DNA of 64,000 bases from Couchioplanes caeruleus (GCF_003751945.1 NZ_RJKL01000001.1:7706501-7770500); one strand, 5' to 3'; counted from the first letter of the stretch, positions 37,634 through 47,845 are shown. Numbers and translations are program-made. Notes: a model not told the origin generated them from the sequence alone.

Positions 37634-38454
37634 CGCCGCTGCGCCTCGCGCTCATCCGCGCCGACGACCACCACCACCGGTATCTCGAGTCGCTGCTCGC
37701 CGGCCGCTTCGACCTCGCGCTGGTGGTCGTCGAGCCGGAGGCCGCCCGGGCCGCCGCGCTGCGCCGGCACGGTCGCTACCGGGACTGGTTCTATCATCTC
37801 TACCACCGCTGCCGCCGGGCGCTCACCGGCAAGGACGCGTACCGCCGCCAGTACTTCGCGCACACTCCCGAGCTGTGGGCGGATCCCGGCCCCCGGCGCC
37901 TGCGGGTGCGCTCGGTCAACGAGGACGCCGTCGTCGACGCGCTGCGGGCGGTCTTCGTCGACGTCGTGGTGATCATCGGGTGTTCCGCGCTGTCGAGGGC
38001 GACGCTCGCCGCCGCGGGCCCGCTCGTGATCAATGTGCATGATGGATTCCTGCCCTATTACCGTGGTGACCACGGCTTCTTCTTCGCGGTGTACGACCGG
38101 CGCTTCGACCGGATCGGCGCGACCATCCACCGGGCCGACCCGGACGTCGACACCGGCGAGCTGATCGAGGTGGTACGCCCGCAGGTGCGCGGCGACGAAC
38201 TGCCGGAGCAGCTCAACTGCCGCGCCGACCTGCTCGCCATCCACCGCCTCGCCGGCTGGCTCGAGATCCTCGAACGCGGGGGCGAGCTCCCGTCGTACGC
38301 CCAGCCGCCGGTCGGGCGCACGTACCGGATCCGTGACCGCGGGCCGGCCCACGACCTGCGCTATTTCCTTCGCCGATGCCTGCGCACCGCGGGACCGTCG
38401 CGGGACTGCATCGGCGAGCGGCGGGCGTCGTCCCTCGAGGGAGCGATGCGATGA
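37630..38454 (+). CDS. Formyltransferase with intact Asn/His/Asp triad
   Basis: A 274-aa protein of the formyltetrahydrofolate-dependent formyltransferase family, like the N-terminal half of methionyl-tRNA formyltransferase. Catalytic residues are visible: Asn135 and His137 in VINVHDGFLPYYRG and Asp174 in PDVDTGELIEV. It lacks the C-terminal tRNA-binding domain, so it should modify a small amine or peptide N-terminus rather than tRNA; sugar-amine and hydroxyornithine formyltransferases have the same core. GTG 37630 and its stop overlap both neighbours, so it belongs to the operon. An N-formyl group in the product is inferred. Confidence 0.88.
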   Translation: MTPLRLALIRADDHHHRYLESLLAGRFDLALVVVEPEAARAAALRRHGRYRDWFYHLYHRCRRALTGKDAYRRQYFAHTPELWADPGPRRLRVRSVNEDAVVDALRAVFVDVVVIIGCSALSRATLAAAGPLVINVHDGFLPYYRGDHGFFFAVYDRRFDRIGATIHRADPDVDTGELIEVVRPQVRGDELPEQLNCRADLLAIHRLAGWLEILERGGELPSYAQPPVGRTYRIRDRGPAHDLRYFLRRCLRTAGPSRDCIGERRASSLEGAMR

Positions 38455-39728
38455 CGTCCGTCCCCGAGGCAACCTCCGGGACGGACACGGCGCCGGCGTT
38501 GGGATGGCCACCGCGGCGGCTGCGGCATGACCGGAACTTCCTGGCGTTCTGGACCGGCCAGACCCTGTCGATGGCGGGCGGCCAGGTGAGCTGCCTGGCG
38601 ATCCCGCTCGCCGGCATCCTGGTCCTGGACGTCCAGGCGTGGCAGGCCGGGATTCTCGCGGCCGCGGGCCGGCTGCCCTTCCTGGCGTTCGGACCGCTCG
38701 CCGACGGCTGGGTGGTCCGCTGCTCCCGCCGGCCGGTGCTGGTCCTCACCGCCCTGGCCCGCGCCGTGGTGCTGGTCTGGGTGCCGGCGGCGGCGGCGCT
38801 GGGCCTGCTCACCGTCGAGCAGTTGTACGCGGTGGCGTTCGCGGCCGGTACCCTGGCGCTGTTCTCCGCCGTCGCGGCGCGGGAGATCCTGCCCGTGCTG
38901 GCCGGCCCGCGGCTGGTCGAGGCGAACGGCCGGCTCGAGGTGAGCCGGACCGCCACCGGCATGGCCGGCCCGTCGGCGGGCGGCGCCCTGATCCAGGCCG
39001 TCACCGCCCCGCTGGCGCTGCTGGCCGACGCGGTCTGCTCCGTCGTCGCCGCGGCGCTGATGGCCGGCGTCCGGATCCGCGAACCGGAGCCGGCACCGGC
39101 GGCCGGACGACCGCGGGTGTGGCCGCACCTGGGTGCCGGGCTGGCCGTCGTCCGGCGCCACCCGTTGCTGCGGTGGACCGCGATCGCGTCGGCCGTATCC
39201 CACCTGTTCACCCATGCGCTGCTGGCCGTCGTGCTGCTGTATCTGGTCCGTACGCTGCACCTGAGCGCGGCGATGATCGGGATCCTGCTCGGCATCGCCG
39301 GCATCGGCGCGCTGCTCGGCGTGGCGTCCGGCCCCGGCCTCGCCCGGCGCTTCGGGCTCGGCCCGGCCCTCGTGATCAGCGCCGGTGTCACCGGCGGCGG
39401 TGCCCTGCTGCTGGGGCTGGCGAGCGGCTCGCCGCAGGTACGGTTGGCCTGGCTCAGCCTCGCCTATCCGATCTTCGCGTTCGGCTGCCCGGCGTTCACC
39501 GTGGCCCTGATCAGCCTGCGCCGGGCCCTCGCGCCGGACCATCTGCTCGCCCGGGCCGCCGCCCCGATGCGCCTGCTGGCCTGGATCGCCATGCCGGCCG
39601 GCGCGCTCCTCGGCGGCGCGCTCGGCCAGTGGGTCGGGCTGCGCGAGGCCATGGTGATCGCCGGGATGGGCCTGCTGCTCACGCCGCTGCTGCTGGCGCT
39701 CTCACCGGTGCGGAGCGTTCGCGGCTAG
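38451..39728 (+). CDS. MFS exporter closing the radical SAM locus
   Basis: A 425-aa transporter with about twelve hydrophobic segments; FLAFWTGQTLSMAGGQVSCL at the first helix and FGPLADGWVVRCSRRP in the loop after helix two fit the MFS DHA3 (MefA-like) exporter group. It starts with an ATGA overlap on the formyltransferase, so all four genes from the SbnB-like gene are one transcript. Export of the pathway product is the natural role. The last 27 bases overlap the 3' end of the convergent dhaM gene. Confidence 0.88.
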   Translation: MTSVPEATSGTDTAPALGWPPRRLRHDRNFLAFWTGQTLSMAGGQVSCLAIPLAGILVLDVQAWQAGILAAAGRLPFLAFGPLADGWVVRCSRRPVLVLTALARAVVLVWVPAAAALGLLTVEQLYAVAFAAGTLALFSAVAAREILPVLAGPRLVEANGRLEVSRTATGMAGPSAGGALIQAVTAPLALLADAVCSVVAAALMAGVRIREPEPAPAAGRPRVWPHLGAGLAVVRRHPLLRWTAIASAVSHLFTHALLAVVLLYLVRTLHLSAAMIGILLGIAGIGALLGVASGPGLARRFGLGPALVISAGVTGGGALLLGLASGSPQVRLAWLSLAYPIFAFGCPAFTVALISLRRALAPDHLLARAAAPMRLLAWIAMPAGALLGGALGQWVGLREAMVIAGMGLLLTPLLLALSPVRSVRG

Positions 39729-42188
39729 GTCGCGCACGGCCGCGGCGTCCTCGAGCTGCAGCGCCCGGGCGGCGAGCTTGGTCGCGTGGTCCAGGCCCGC
39801 GGCGCGGACGGCCTCTTTGACCACGGGAACCGCCCGCGGCGCCACGCTCAGCTCCCGGACGCCGTAGCCCAGCAGCAGCGGGACCGCCGCCTCGTCGCCG
39901 GCCAGTTCCCCGCACACCGACACGGCGACGCGGCCGCCGGCACCGCGGCACACCGCGTCGATCAGCCGCAGCACGCCCGGGTCCAGGCCGTCCGCAAGCG
40001 CCGCCACGGCGGCGTTGCCCCGCTCGGCGGCCAGTGCGTACTGGGTGAGGTCGTTGGTGCCGACGCTGAAGAAGTCGGCGTACGGTGCGAACGCCGCAGC
40101 CTTGAGCGCGGCGGCCGGAACCTCCATCATCAGCCCGACCCGGAGCCCGCCTTCGTCACCACCGGCCCGGGCGATCGCCTCGGTGAGCATCCGGCGGGCG
40201 TGGACCAGCTCGGCGACCGTGCTGACCATGGGGAACATGACGCTCACCGGCGCGGCGCGGGCGACCAGGGCGATCGCGAGGAGCTGATCCGCGAGCAGCG
40301 CCGGATGCGCCAGCGAGTGCCGGATGCCACGGACGCCCAGGAACGGGTTGTCCTCCCCGGCCGCCGCAACGTACGGCAGCGGCTTGTCCCCGCCGACGTC
40401 CAGCGTGCGTACGGTGATCCGGCGCCCGCCGAACGCCTCGGCGATCTCCCGGTAGGCGGCCTCCTGCTCGCCGGTGTCCGGTGCGGTGTCGCGACCGAGG
40501 AACAGGAACTCGGTGCGGATGAGCCCGACCAGGTCGGCCCCGCGCGCTACAGCGGCGCGGGCGTCCGCGACCGATCCCACGTTCGCACCCACGGCGACGG
40601 TCGTGCCGTCCCGGGTCACCGCCGGGGCGGTCGCGCAAGCGGCGGCACGCGCCCGGCGGCTCGCCTGTTCACCGGCCCGCCGCCGGAACGAGGCCAGCAC
40701 CGCGTCGTCCGGGGCGACCACCACCTCACCGGTCGCACCGTCCAGCGCCACCTGAGTGCCCGGCGCGACGTCGAGCACGGCCGGGCCCACACCGGTGACC
40801 ATCGGGATGCCACGGGTCCGCGCGAGGATCGCCCCGTGCGCCGCGGGACTGCCGAAGGCGAGCAGCACACCGGCGACCCGGGGGTCGAGCTCGGCCGCGT
40901 CGCCCGGTGCGAGATCGGCGGCGATCAGCACGCCGTCCTCCACTTTCGTCGCTCCCGGGACGCCCACCAGCATGCGGATCATCTGGCGGCCGACCGCGCG
41001 GACGTCGATGGCACGTGCCCGCAGGTACGGGTCGGGCACTGCCTCGATGCCGGTGGCGACCCGCTCCGTGGCGGCGTGCCACGCCTGCGGTGCGGGGGAG
41101 CCGTCCGCGATCCGTGACCGGACGTCGGCCAGCAGATCCGCGTCGTCGAGCAGCAGGAGGTGGGCGTCGAAGATCGCCGCGTGGTGCTCGCCGGCATCGC
41201 GGGCCGTGCTCGCCCGCAGCCGGTGCAGGTCGCGTCGGACCGCGGCCATCGCGTCCTCGATCCGGTGCCACTCCTCGTCCGGCCCCCGGGAAGCGACCTC
41301 GGGCATATCCGGTACGGCGTCATCGGCGTGCCGCGCGGGCCCGATCCCCACCCCGGCGGAGGCAGGCCGCCCCGCCGTCACCCCGGCGGCCGCATGGCCG
41401 GGCGGCCGCGGCAGCGCGGTCTTCGTCCGCGGCGGCGCGGTGTCCGTCCGCGGCGGCGCGGTCGAGGCGTCGCCGGGAGTGTCGTCGAAGGAGCGTCCGG
41501 CGAGCGCCACCACGTGAGCGACGGCCTCGCGGGCCTGCGGGCCCGACGCGCGGATGTCCAGATCCTGTCCTTCACCGACGGCGAGCGTCGCGATCCGGGT
41601 GAGACTCGTCGCGGGGACCCACGGCGATCCGGTGCTGCGGTTACGGACCTCCACCCGGGCCTCGAAGGCCCGTGCCGTCGCGACGAGCCGCGCGGCGGGC
41701 CGCGCGTGCAGACCGTGGCGGTTGGTCACCGTGACGGTGCTCGACGGGCCATCACCCAGGGACGCCTCTCCGGGCGCGTCCGCCGGGGCGAGGTGGGAAA
41801 GCTTGCCCGCCAGCGCGTTCGTGGCTTCGGCGGCGACCTCCGGGCGGCCGGCCCCGCCGGCCGCGGCGACCGCCGCGGCGACGAGACCCTCGACGAGCGG
41901 GGCGGCGCAGAGCACGATGCGCGAGCGCCGGTCGTCGTCGAGCAGGTCCAGGGCGAGCTCGGCGGAGAGCACGGCGCTGCCCAGATCCATGAGCACGACC
42001 ACGCCGTCGCCGTGGTCCGCGGCGGCGACGGCCTCCGTGACGGCGACGGCGTCGGTGCCGAAGGTCGTCTCGTCCAGCCCGGCGGCGATCTCGATCGGCA
42101 CCGGGCTGTCCCGCACCATCTCCGCCGCCAGATCCACGGCGGCCCGGGCCAGGGCGCGGCTGTGGCAGACCACCACCAGCCCGACCAC
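39702..42188 (-). CDS. dhaM: DhaM fused to HPr and enzyme I (dihydroxyacetone kinase phosphodonor)
   Basis: An 828-aa phosphotransfer chain. Domain one (about 1-130) is the mannose-type EIIA of DhaM with active His9 (VVVCHSRALA). Domain two (about 148-235) is HPr with His161 (NRHGLHARPAA). Domain three (about 270-828) is enzyme I, with the phospho-His loop SPAAHGAILARTRGIPMVTG and the PEP-binding VSVCGELAGDEAA near the C-terminus. Escherichia coli DhaM has a truncated enzyme I; here the C-terminal barrel looks complete, so the protein could take phosphate from PEP itself and pass it to DhaL-ADP. GTG 42188 directly follows the dhaL stop. Confidence 0.92.
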   Translation of the reverse strand: MVGLVVVCHSRALARAAVDLAAEMVRDSPVPIEIAAGLDETTFGTDAVAVTEAVAAADHGDGVVVLMDLGSAVLSAELALDLLDDDRRSRIVLCAAPLVEGLVAAAVAAAGGAGRPEVAAEATNALAGKLSHLAPADAPGEASLGDGPSSTVTVTNRHGLHARPAARLVATARAFEARVEVRNRSTGSPWVPATSLTRIATLAVGEGQDLDIRASGPQAREAVAHVVALAGRSFDDTPGDASTAPPRTDTAPPRTKTALPRPPGHAAAGVTAGRPASAGVGIGPARHADDAVPDMPEVASRGPDEEWHRIEDAMAAVRRDLHRLRASTARDAGEHHAAIFDAHLLLLDDADLLADVRSRIADGSPAPQAWHAATERVATGIEAVPDPYLRARAIDVRAVGRQMIRMLVGVPGATKVEDGVLIAADLAPGDAAELDPRVAGVLLAFGSPAAHGAILARTRGIPMVTGVGPAVLDVAPGTQVALDGATGEVVVAPDDAVLASFRRRAGEQASRRARAAACATAPAVTRDGTTVAVGANVGSVADARAAVARGADLVGLIRTEFLFLGRDTAPDTGEQEAAYREIAEAFGGRRITVRTLDVGGDKPLPYVAAAGEDNPFLGVRGIRHSLAHPALLADQLLAIALVARAAPVSVMFPMVSTVAELVHARRMLTEAIARAGGDEGGLRVGLMMEVPAAALKAAAFAPYADFFSVGTNDLTQYALAAERGNAAVAALADGLDPGVLRLIDAVCRGAGGRVAVSVCGELAGDEAAVPLLLGYGVRELSVAPRAVPVVKEAVRAAGLDHATKLAARALQLEDAAAVRDLAANAPHR

Positions 42189-42833
42189 TCAGGCCTCGCC
42201 GGGCAGCGCCGTCGCCGCGGCCGTCATCAGCATCGTCACCGAGGTGGCTCCCGGGTCCTGGTGACCGGCGCTGCGCTCGCCGAGATAGCTGGCGCGACCC
42301 TTGCGGGCGATCATCGCCGTGGTGGCGTCGCGGCCCTCCTCGGCGGCCCGGACCGCGGCGCGCAGGGCCTCGTCCAGCCCCTGTCCGGCGTCCAGCGCCG
42401 CGTCGAGCGCGTCCACCGCCGGGGCGAGCGCGTCATACATCGTCTTGTCGCCGGCCTCGGCCTTACCGCGCGCGACGACACCGTCGAGGCCCGCCCGCAA
42501 GACCTTGGCGAAACCGCGCGCGTCCAGGCTCCCGGCGTCGCCGGCCGCCGTCGCCATGCGCAGGAACGCCGTGCCGTACAGCGGCCCGCTGGCGCCGCCG
42601 ACCCGGCTGACCAGCGTCATCCCGGTGCGCTTGAGCAGCTCCGCCGGGGTGGCGGGCGTCTCGTCGCGGGTCGCCGCGAGCACCGCGGTCATGCCACGGT
42701 CCATGTTGACCCCGTGGTCGGCGTCGCCGATCGCCGAGTCGAGCCGGGTCAGGAGGTCCTTGCCGGCCGAGATCTCCCGGGCGAACTCCTGCAGCCACGC
42801 GGTGAGCGCCGCGGTGTCCACCGTGGCGGTCAT
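42189..42833 (-). CDS. dhaL: Dihydroxyacetone kinase subunit DhaL
   Basis: A 214-aa ADP-binding subunit of PTS-dependent dihydroxyacetone kinase. It contains LDSAIGDADHGVNMDRGM (Mg-binding Asp triad), GGASGPLYGTAFLRMA (nucleotide loop) and DPGATSVTMLM near the end. Bound ADP is phosphorylated by DhaM and passes phosphate to dihydroxyacetone held on DhaK. ATG 42833 lies five bases after the dhaK stop; dhaM begins right after its own stop. One kLM operon is clear. Confidence 0.94.
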   Translation of the reverse strand: MTATVDTAALTAWLQEFAREISAGKDLLTRLDSAIGDADHGVNMDRGMTAVLAATRDETPATPAELLKRTGMTLVSRVGGASGPLYGTAFLRMATAAGDAGSLDARGFAKVLRAGLDGVVARGKAEAGDKTMYDALAPAVDALDAALDAGQGLDEALRAAVRAAEEGRDATTAMIARKGRASYLGERSAGHQDPGATSVTMLMTAAATALPGEA

Positions 42834-42838
42834 GGCGG

Positions 42839-43840
<1,002 letters not shown>

Positions 43841-43941
43841 CGTGGGACTCCTCACCGCAAAGGCTGGAGGGACGACCTGCTTCCCACAAGTTACGCCGGT
43901 CCCCGCTCCCCGTCGCCATCTGCGAAGCGCGGCCCCTTCCG

Positions 43942-44700
43942 TCACGCCAGGGCGGTCCCGCTTCCCTCGAGCCAGGGCGTCCCCGCCTCGGCCAAGCCGG
44001 TACGGTCCTGCTTGCGCCGCGCCGGCGTGGTCCGGCGCGCCACAGCGGTCCGCCGCACCAGCCGGCCGGCGAACGGCACGACGCCCAGGCAGGTGGCACC
44101 GACGGCGGTGAGCACCACGCTCGTACCGCCCGAGGAACCCCCGGCACTGAGCGCCCCCACCGCCGCGAAGGCGCTCACCCAGACGGTCGTACCCAGCGCC
44201 GACCAGCCGACGAACCGCCCGAACGGCATCCGTGCGGTCCCCGCGACGATCGGCACGACCGCGTGGATCACGGCGACGAAGCGCACGGCCACCAGCGCCG
44301 CCGCGCCCCGGTCCCGCAGGAAGGCCTCCGCCCGATCCCACCGCTCGGCACCGATCCGCCGGCCCAGGCGCGTCTCGCGCAGCCGGGGCCCGAGAAGCCG
44401 GCCGACCGCGTAACCGGCGATCTGACCCGCCATCGCCCCGGCCGTACCAGCGGCGACGGCCAGCACGAACCCGCCGGGCCCGCGCGGCAGCGACCCGGCC
44501 AGCGTCACCACGGACTCCCCGGGAACGAAGAGTCCGAGCAGAAAGGTGGTCTCGACGGCACTCGACAAGGCGGTGACGAGCAGAACCGCCCCGAGGTCGA
44601 GGGTACTGAGCCAGTCGACGAAGGCGGACGCGGCGCTCTGCAAGTCGGCGATCACACCCCTCAGCCTGGTCAGCACGCCGTCCCGGCACCATCGGGCCAT
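43942..44700 (-). CDS. DedA-family membrane protein
   Basis: A protein of about 250 aa of the DedA/SNARE-associated family, lipid scramblase-like membrane proteins involved in envelope homeostasis. The family signatures [19 protein letters not shown] and [23 protein letters not shown] are clear, with [13 protein letters not shown] between. About five hydrophobic segments are seen. The C-terminal 40 residues are basic. Start is uncertain: ATG 44700 (used), GTG 44676 or a GTG nearby. It lies about 100 bases upstream of dhaK on the same strand. Confidence 0.88.
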   Translation of the reverse strand: MARWCRDGVLTRLRGVIADLQSAASAFVDWLSTLDLGAVLLVTALSSAVETTFLLGLFVPGESVVTLAGSLPRGPGGFVLAVAAGTAGAMAGQIAGYAVGRLLGPRLRETRLGRRIGAERWDRAEAFLRDRGAAALVAVRFVAVIHAVVPIVAGTARMPFGRFVGWSALGTTVWVSAFAAVGALSAGGSSGGTSVVLTAVGATCLGVVPFAGRLVRRTAVARRTTPARRKQDRTGLAEAGTPWLEGSGTALA

Positions 44701-44758
44701 CCACCCATACGCCCCTGAGACGGCGCCCCCTACGTGACTCGGGCCACGGAAGGAACAG

Positions 44759-44923
44759 ATGGATGAGACAACCAATGACCCGCGGTTCGCGTCCGCAAGC
44801 CGCGGCGGCGACCCCACGGTGATCTGCGCCAGCTTCAAGGGCGTGATCCGCGGCGAACCGAAGCGGGTCGGCGCGAAGCCCGACGGTGTCTCCTGCGTCG
44901 CCTCCGGGATCACCCTGAGGTGA
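44759..44923 (+). CDS. 54-aa protein with two cysteines, unknown
   Basis: ATG 44759 follows GGAAGGAAC at an ideal distance and opens a 54-codon frame ending at 44923, seven bases before the convergent gene's stop. The product starts [20 protein letters not shown] and has two Cys in similar surroundings (VICASFKG and VSCVASG). No hydrophobic segment is present. I recognise no family; the strong start signal and the fit into the gap between two minus-strand genes support it. Confidence 0.45.
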   Translation: MDETTNDPRFASASRGGDPTVICASFKGVIRGEPKRVGAKPDGVSCVASGITLR

Positions 44924-44930
44924 GGTTTGC

Positions 44931-45713
44931 TCAGTGGAAGTCGCCGTGCACGGTCAGCTTCTCGCCGTCGGCGGTGGTCGCGGTCGCCCGGTACGTGTCG
45001 TCGCCGGCGCTGCGGCCACCGCCGTGCCCGTACTTGGCGGCGAAGACGTGCGTGCCCGTGCCCAGGGTGGCGCCCGCGGCCAGGGTGAAGCGGTAGGTCA
45101 GGACGTCCGGCTCCTGGATCACCTGGCTGTCGATCCTCGCCGTGGTGACGTCGTGGACCGCGCCCTGGTCGCTGAAGCCGCGCGTCCGCTTCACCCGTAC
45201 GGTGATCGTGAGAGCGGTGACCGGTTCGCCCAGCTTGAGGGTGATCTCGCTGCGCGCGGCATTGTCGCCGCCGGCCCGGACGGACCCGTCGGACCACAGC
45301 GGTCCCTGCTCCACCTGGGTGTGGCCGGGTGGCGTGCTGGCCGGGGGCTTCGTCGTCGCGGCCGACGAGGGCCTCGGCGCCGCGGTGCTCGGCCGGGGTG
45401 CCGGTGACGCGATGGTGGGAGCGGCGGATGGGGTGACGGCGGGCGAGGTCGCGGGCGTGGCGGCGGGTGCGGTGTCACGGTCGCCGTCGCCGGACAGCGC
45501 CCACCGGGCGACCCCGCCGACGCCGAGCACGGCCGCCACGGCCAGCGCGGCGCCCGCCATCCGCACGGCCTGGCGGGGACGGCGGCCGGCGACCGGCAGG
45601 CCGGCCCGCCGCTGCGCGATCCGGTTGAGCATCGCGGTCCGGTCCGGCCGGTGCTGCTGGGCCGCGCGGCCCAGCAGGGTACGCAGCTCGTCCTCCGACA
45701 GTTGGTCGTTCAC
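44931..45713 (-). CDS. Membrane-anchored partner of the ECF sigma factor (anti-sigma-like)
   Basis: A 260-aa protein starting at GTG 45713, overlapping the sigma factor stop (GTGA). The N-terminal 50 residues are cytoplasmic, with [20 protein letters not shown] resembling the short N-terminal parts of SigE-family partners; one helix follows ([20 protein letters not shown]), then a Pro/Ala/Ser/Thr-rich wall-spanning linker and a beta-rich outer domain with [14 protein letters not shown] and a C-terminal [13 protein letters not shown]. There is no HxxxCxxC zinc motif. Coupled synthesis with the sigma factor suggests control of it; the outer domain may sense or bind a carbohydrate or envelope signal. 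Confidence 0.7.
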   Translation of the reverse strand: MNDQLSEDELRTLLGRAAQQHRPDRTAMLNRIAQRRAGLPVAGRRPRQAVRMAGAALAVAAVLGVGGVARWALSGDGDRDTAPAATPATSPAVTPSAAPTIASPAPRPSTAAPRPSSAATTKPPASTPPGHTQVEQGPLWSDGSVRAGGDNAARSEITLKLGEPVTALTITVRVKRTRGFSDQGAVHDVTTARIDSQVIQEPDVLTYRFTLAAGATLGTGTHVFAAKYGHGGGRSAGDDTYRATATTADGEKLTVHGDFH

Positions 45714-46240
45714 CGTGCCGCCTCCCAACCGCCGTGGTGTGCCGCCGCGGCCGAGCCGCCGAGCAGTTCCGCGAGCTGCCGTGCGCCGCGCGAGGTCTGG
45801 CTCTTCACCGCGCCGACCGAAATGCCCAGCGTCTTCGCGACCTCACTCTCCGACAGGTCGAACGAATATCGCAGCACCACGCAGGCGCGGCGGCGGTGGG
45901 GGAGCCGGCTCAGCGCGCGGCGCACGTCCAGCACCGCGGGTACGTCCGGCTCCGGGTCACGGCGGGTCGCGCCGAGCAGGGTGAGCCCGAGCAGCCCGTG
46001 TCGCTCGCGGACCCGGCGGCGCACCCAGTGGCGGGTCAGGTTGGCCACGATCCCGCGGGCGTACGCGGCCGGATCGTCGGCCGCCGCCACCCGCGACCAG
46101 TGCCGCCACACCTCGGTCAGCGCGTCGGCGGCCAGGTCGTCGGCGGCGGAGGCCTCGCCTGTCATCAGGTAGGCGAGGCGGGCCAGCTCGGCGTGGTGGC
46201 GCTCGAAGAACGCGTGGAAGGCCGACGCGTCGTCGGACAT
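45710..46240 (-). CDS. ECF sigma factor, SigE family
   Basis: A 176-aa extracytoplasmic-function sigma factor. Region 2 is FHAFFERHHAELARLAYLMT ... DLAADALTEVWRHW, which binds core RNA polymerase and the -10; region 4 is RALSRLPHRRRACVVLRYSF ... SESEVAKTLGISVGAVKSQT, the -35-recognising helix-turn-helix. It is of the short actinobacterial SigE type. ATG 46240 (MSDDASAFHAFF) is chosen as matching the family start. The following gene, overlapping its stop, is the probable regulator. Confidence 0.93.
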   Translation of the reverse strand: MSDDASAFHAFFERHHAELARLAYLMTGEASAADDLAADALTEVWRHWSRVAAADDPAAYARGIVANLTRHWVRRRVRERHGLLGLTLLGATRRDPEPDVPAVLDVRRALSRLPHRRRACVVLRYSFDLSESEVAKTLGISVGAVKSQTSRGARQLAELLGGSAAAAHHGGWEAAR

Positions 46241-46389
46241 CCCCACCACCTCCGGCCCTCGCGGCCGGGCGACGGATGTGCCGGCCGGCCGCGATGACGG
46301 TAGAGGGCCCCCGCCGGACCGGGCAACCCGGCCACGACCGGGCCGGTCGCCGATCCGGTGGGATAGGGGAGCAATCACCCGGGGCGGGG

Positions 46390-47277
46390 TCAGACGCGTT
46401 CGCGGGTGCCGAGGCCGGGTTGCGGCCGGCTCGGCCGGGGGGTCCCGGGCCGCACCACGGCGGCCACCGCGACGACGATGCCGGCCAGGATGATGACCGC
46501 GTACAGCGCGTCGGGCATCGCGCCGACCGCCGCGCCGGCGGCGAAGAGGACCAGCAGGGCGGTGAGCGCCCAGGCCGTGCGTCCCGTGGTGGTGCTGACG
46601 CGGGCCGCCAGCAGCAGCAGCGCGACCGCGACGAGCACGAGCGCCACCATGCCGTCGAGTTGCTCGGTCGGCTCCTTCGCACCGTGCAGCGGGCTGCCCT
46701 TGACCACGAGGTTGGGCACGATCCAGTACCAGGAGAAGGCGAGGATGCCGAGGGTCGAGGCGGCCCGCGCGAGCGGCCGGCGCTGGGCGCGCTCCGGCGC
46801 GTTCTCGACGAGGTCGACGACGTTGTACTGGCTGTAGAGCCGCGGCCGCACGCGCAGCACCAGGGTGGCCAGCACCGCCATCTCCAGGCCGCCGTAGCCG
46901 ATCAGGCCGGCCAGCATCACCGAGCCGTCGGTGAACAGCCGGACGCCGACCGCCGGACCCTCCGGGATCAGGCCGAACGGGTACGCCATCAGCGGCAGCA
47001 GCAGGATCGCACTGCCCGTCCACGGGCTCAGCACGCGCTCCCGGCTGCCGTCGAGCCACGGCCGCAGCAGGGCGACGATGCCGACGAAGATCGTCGCGAC
47101 CACCACCAGCCAGGCGAGCCCGGCGAGGACGGCTCCGACGCTGTCCAGCTTGACGATGATCGGCACGAGCCCGGTGGCGCCGGCCAGGACGCGGAACGCC
47201 CGTCCGCCCGGTCCCGCGTCGCGTCCGATGACGCGTTCCGGCTGCGCGGTGAACATGGTTTCACGCACGGCTTCCAC
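46390..47277 (-). CDS. Multi-pass membrane protein, unknown function
   Basis: A 295-aa protein with about eight hydrophobic segments, including LAGLAWLVVVATIFVGIVAL, AILLLPLMAYPFGLIP, LAGLIGYGGLEMAVLATLVL, MVALVLVAVALLLLAA and ALYAVIILAGIVVAVAAVV. It has no motif I recognise. The GTG at 47277 lies close behind GGGGAAGG; a shorter start MFTAQPERV (47256) is possible. It is the last minus-strand gene before the polyketide-associated genes, and I see no reason to link it to them. Confidence 0.65.
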   Translation of the reverse strand: MEAVRETMFTAQPERVIGRDAGPGGRAFRVLAGATGLVPIIVKLDSVGAVLAGLAWLVVVATIFVGIVALLRPWLDGSRERVLSPWTGSAILLLPLMAYPFGLIPEGPAVGVRLFTDGSVMLAGLIGYGGLEMAVLATLVLRVRPRLYSQYNVVDLVENAPERAQRRPLARAASTLGILAFSWYWIVPNLVVKGSPLHGAKEPTEQLDGMVALVLVAVALLLLAARVSTTTGRTAWALTALLVLFAAGAAVGAMPDALYAVIILAGIVVAVAAVVRPGTPRPSRPQPGLGTRERV

Positions 47278-47461
47278 CCTTCCCCAAGCGATTCGCTGCC
47301 TACCTTCTCGCCCGCAGGCTCCTCCGGCCGGCTGGAACAGCCGTCGAGGCGGGCTCGACGGCGGATCGCGCCACGGTGCTCGAGCCGATTTCCAGCCCTC
47401 GTCGACGCGAGGTTGACAGCGTGCCCGGGAGATCCGTCACCATCACCGAGGAGTAGCAGGC

Positions 47462-47842
47462 ATGCCTATTGCCGCGATCAGGTACGACATCAAGGCGGGC
47501 TTCGAGGACGAGATCGCCGCGATCTTCACGGACTACCGGCGTCCGGCCTCCCCGTCCGTGCGCGACGACGGCGGCGCCGAGGTGGCGCGCATCGTGGGGA
47601 CCGCGGTGTTCCTCAAGGAGGACACGATGGTGCGCTTCATCGAGTTCGAGGGCGACATCGAGAGCGTGGCCCGGTTCATGGCCGAGCAGCCGGGGGTCCG
47701 CGAGTTCGAACGCAAGATCGTTCCCTATCTCGCCAAGCCGCGCGACACGGCCACGGTGGAGGGTTTCGTGCGGACGTTCACCGCCAGCGTCATGCGGTGC
47801 GTCAGCCACCTCGGTCAGACCCGCCTGAGCACGGCCGGCTGA
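47462..47842 (+). CDS. SchA/CurD-like protein of type II polyketide clusters
   Basis: A 126-aa protein matching the SchA/CurD-like domain found in spore-pigment and related aromatic polyketide clusters: MPIAAIRYDIKAGFEDEIAA, GTAVFLKEDTMVRFIEFEGD, RFMAEQPGVREFERKI and RDTATVEGFV ... MRCVSHL. Its fold is ferredoxin-like, as in small monooxygenases and cyclases; the exact reaction is unproven. Its presence marks the left side of the polyketide cluster whose KS genes are at 61.7-64 kb. The next gene begins four bases after its stop. Confidence 0.85.
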   Translation: MPIAAIRYDIKAGFEDEIAAIFTDYRRPASPSVRDDGGAEVARIVGTAVFLKEDTMVRFIEFEGDIESVARFMAEQPGVREFERKIVPYLAKPRDTATVEGFVRTFTASVMRCVSHLGQTRLSTAG

Positions 47843-47845
47843 GCC

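Noticed and set aside
43942..45297. Long upstream extension of the DedA frame to 45297
   Set aside because: The extension is Arg/Gly-rich, unlike any DedA N-terminus, and overlaps the anti-sigma-like gene in antisense.
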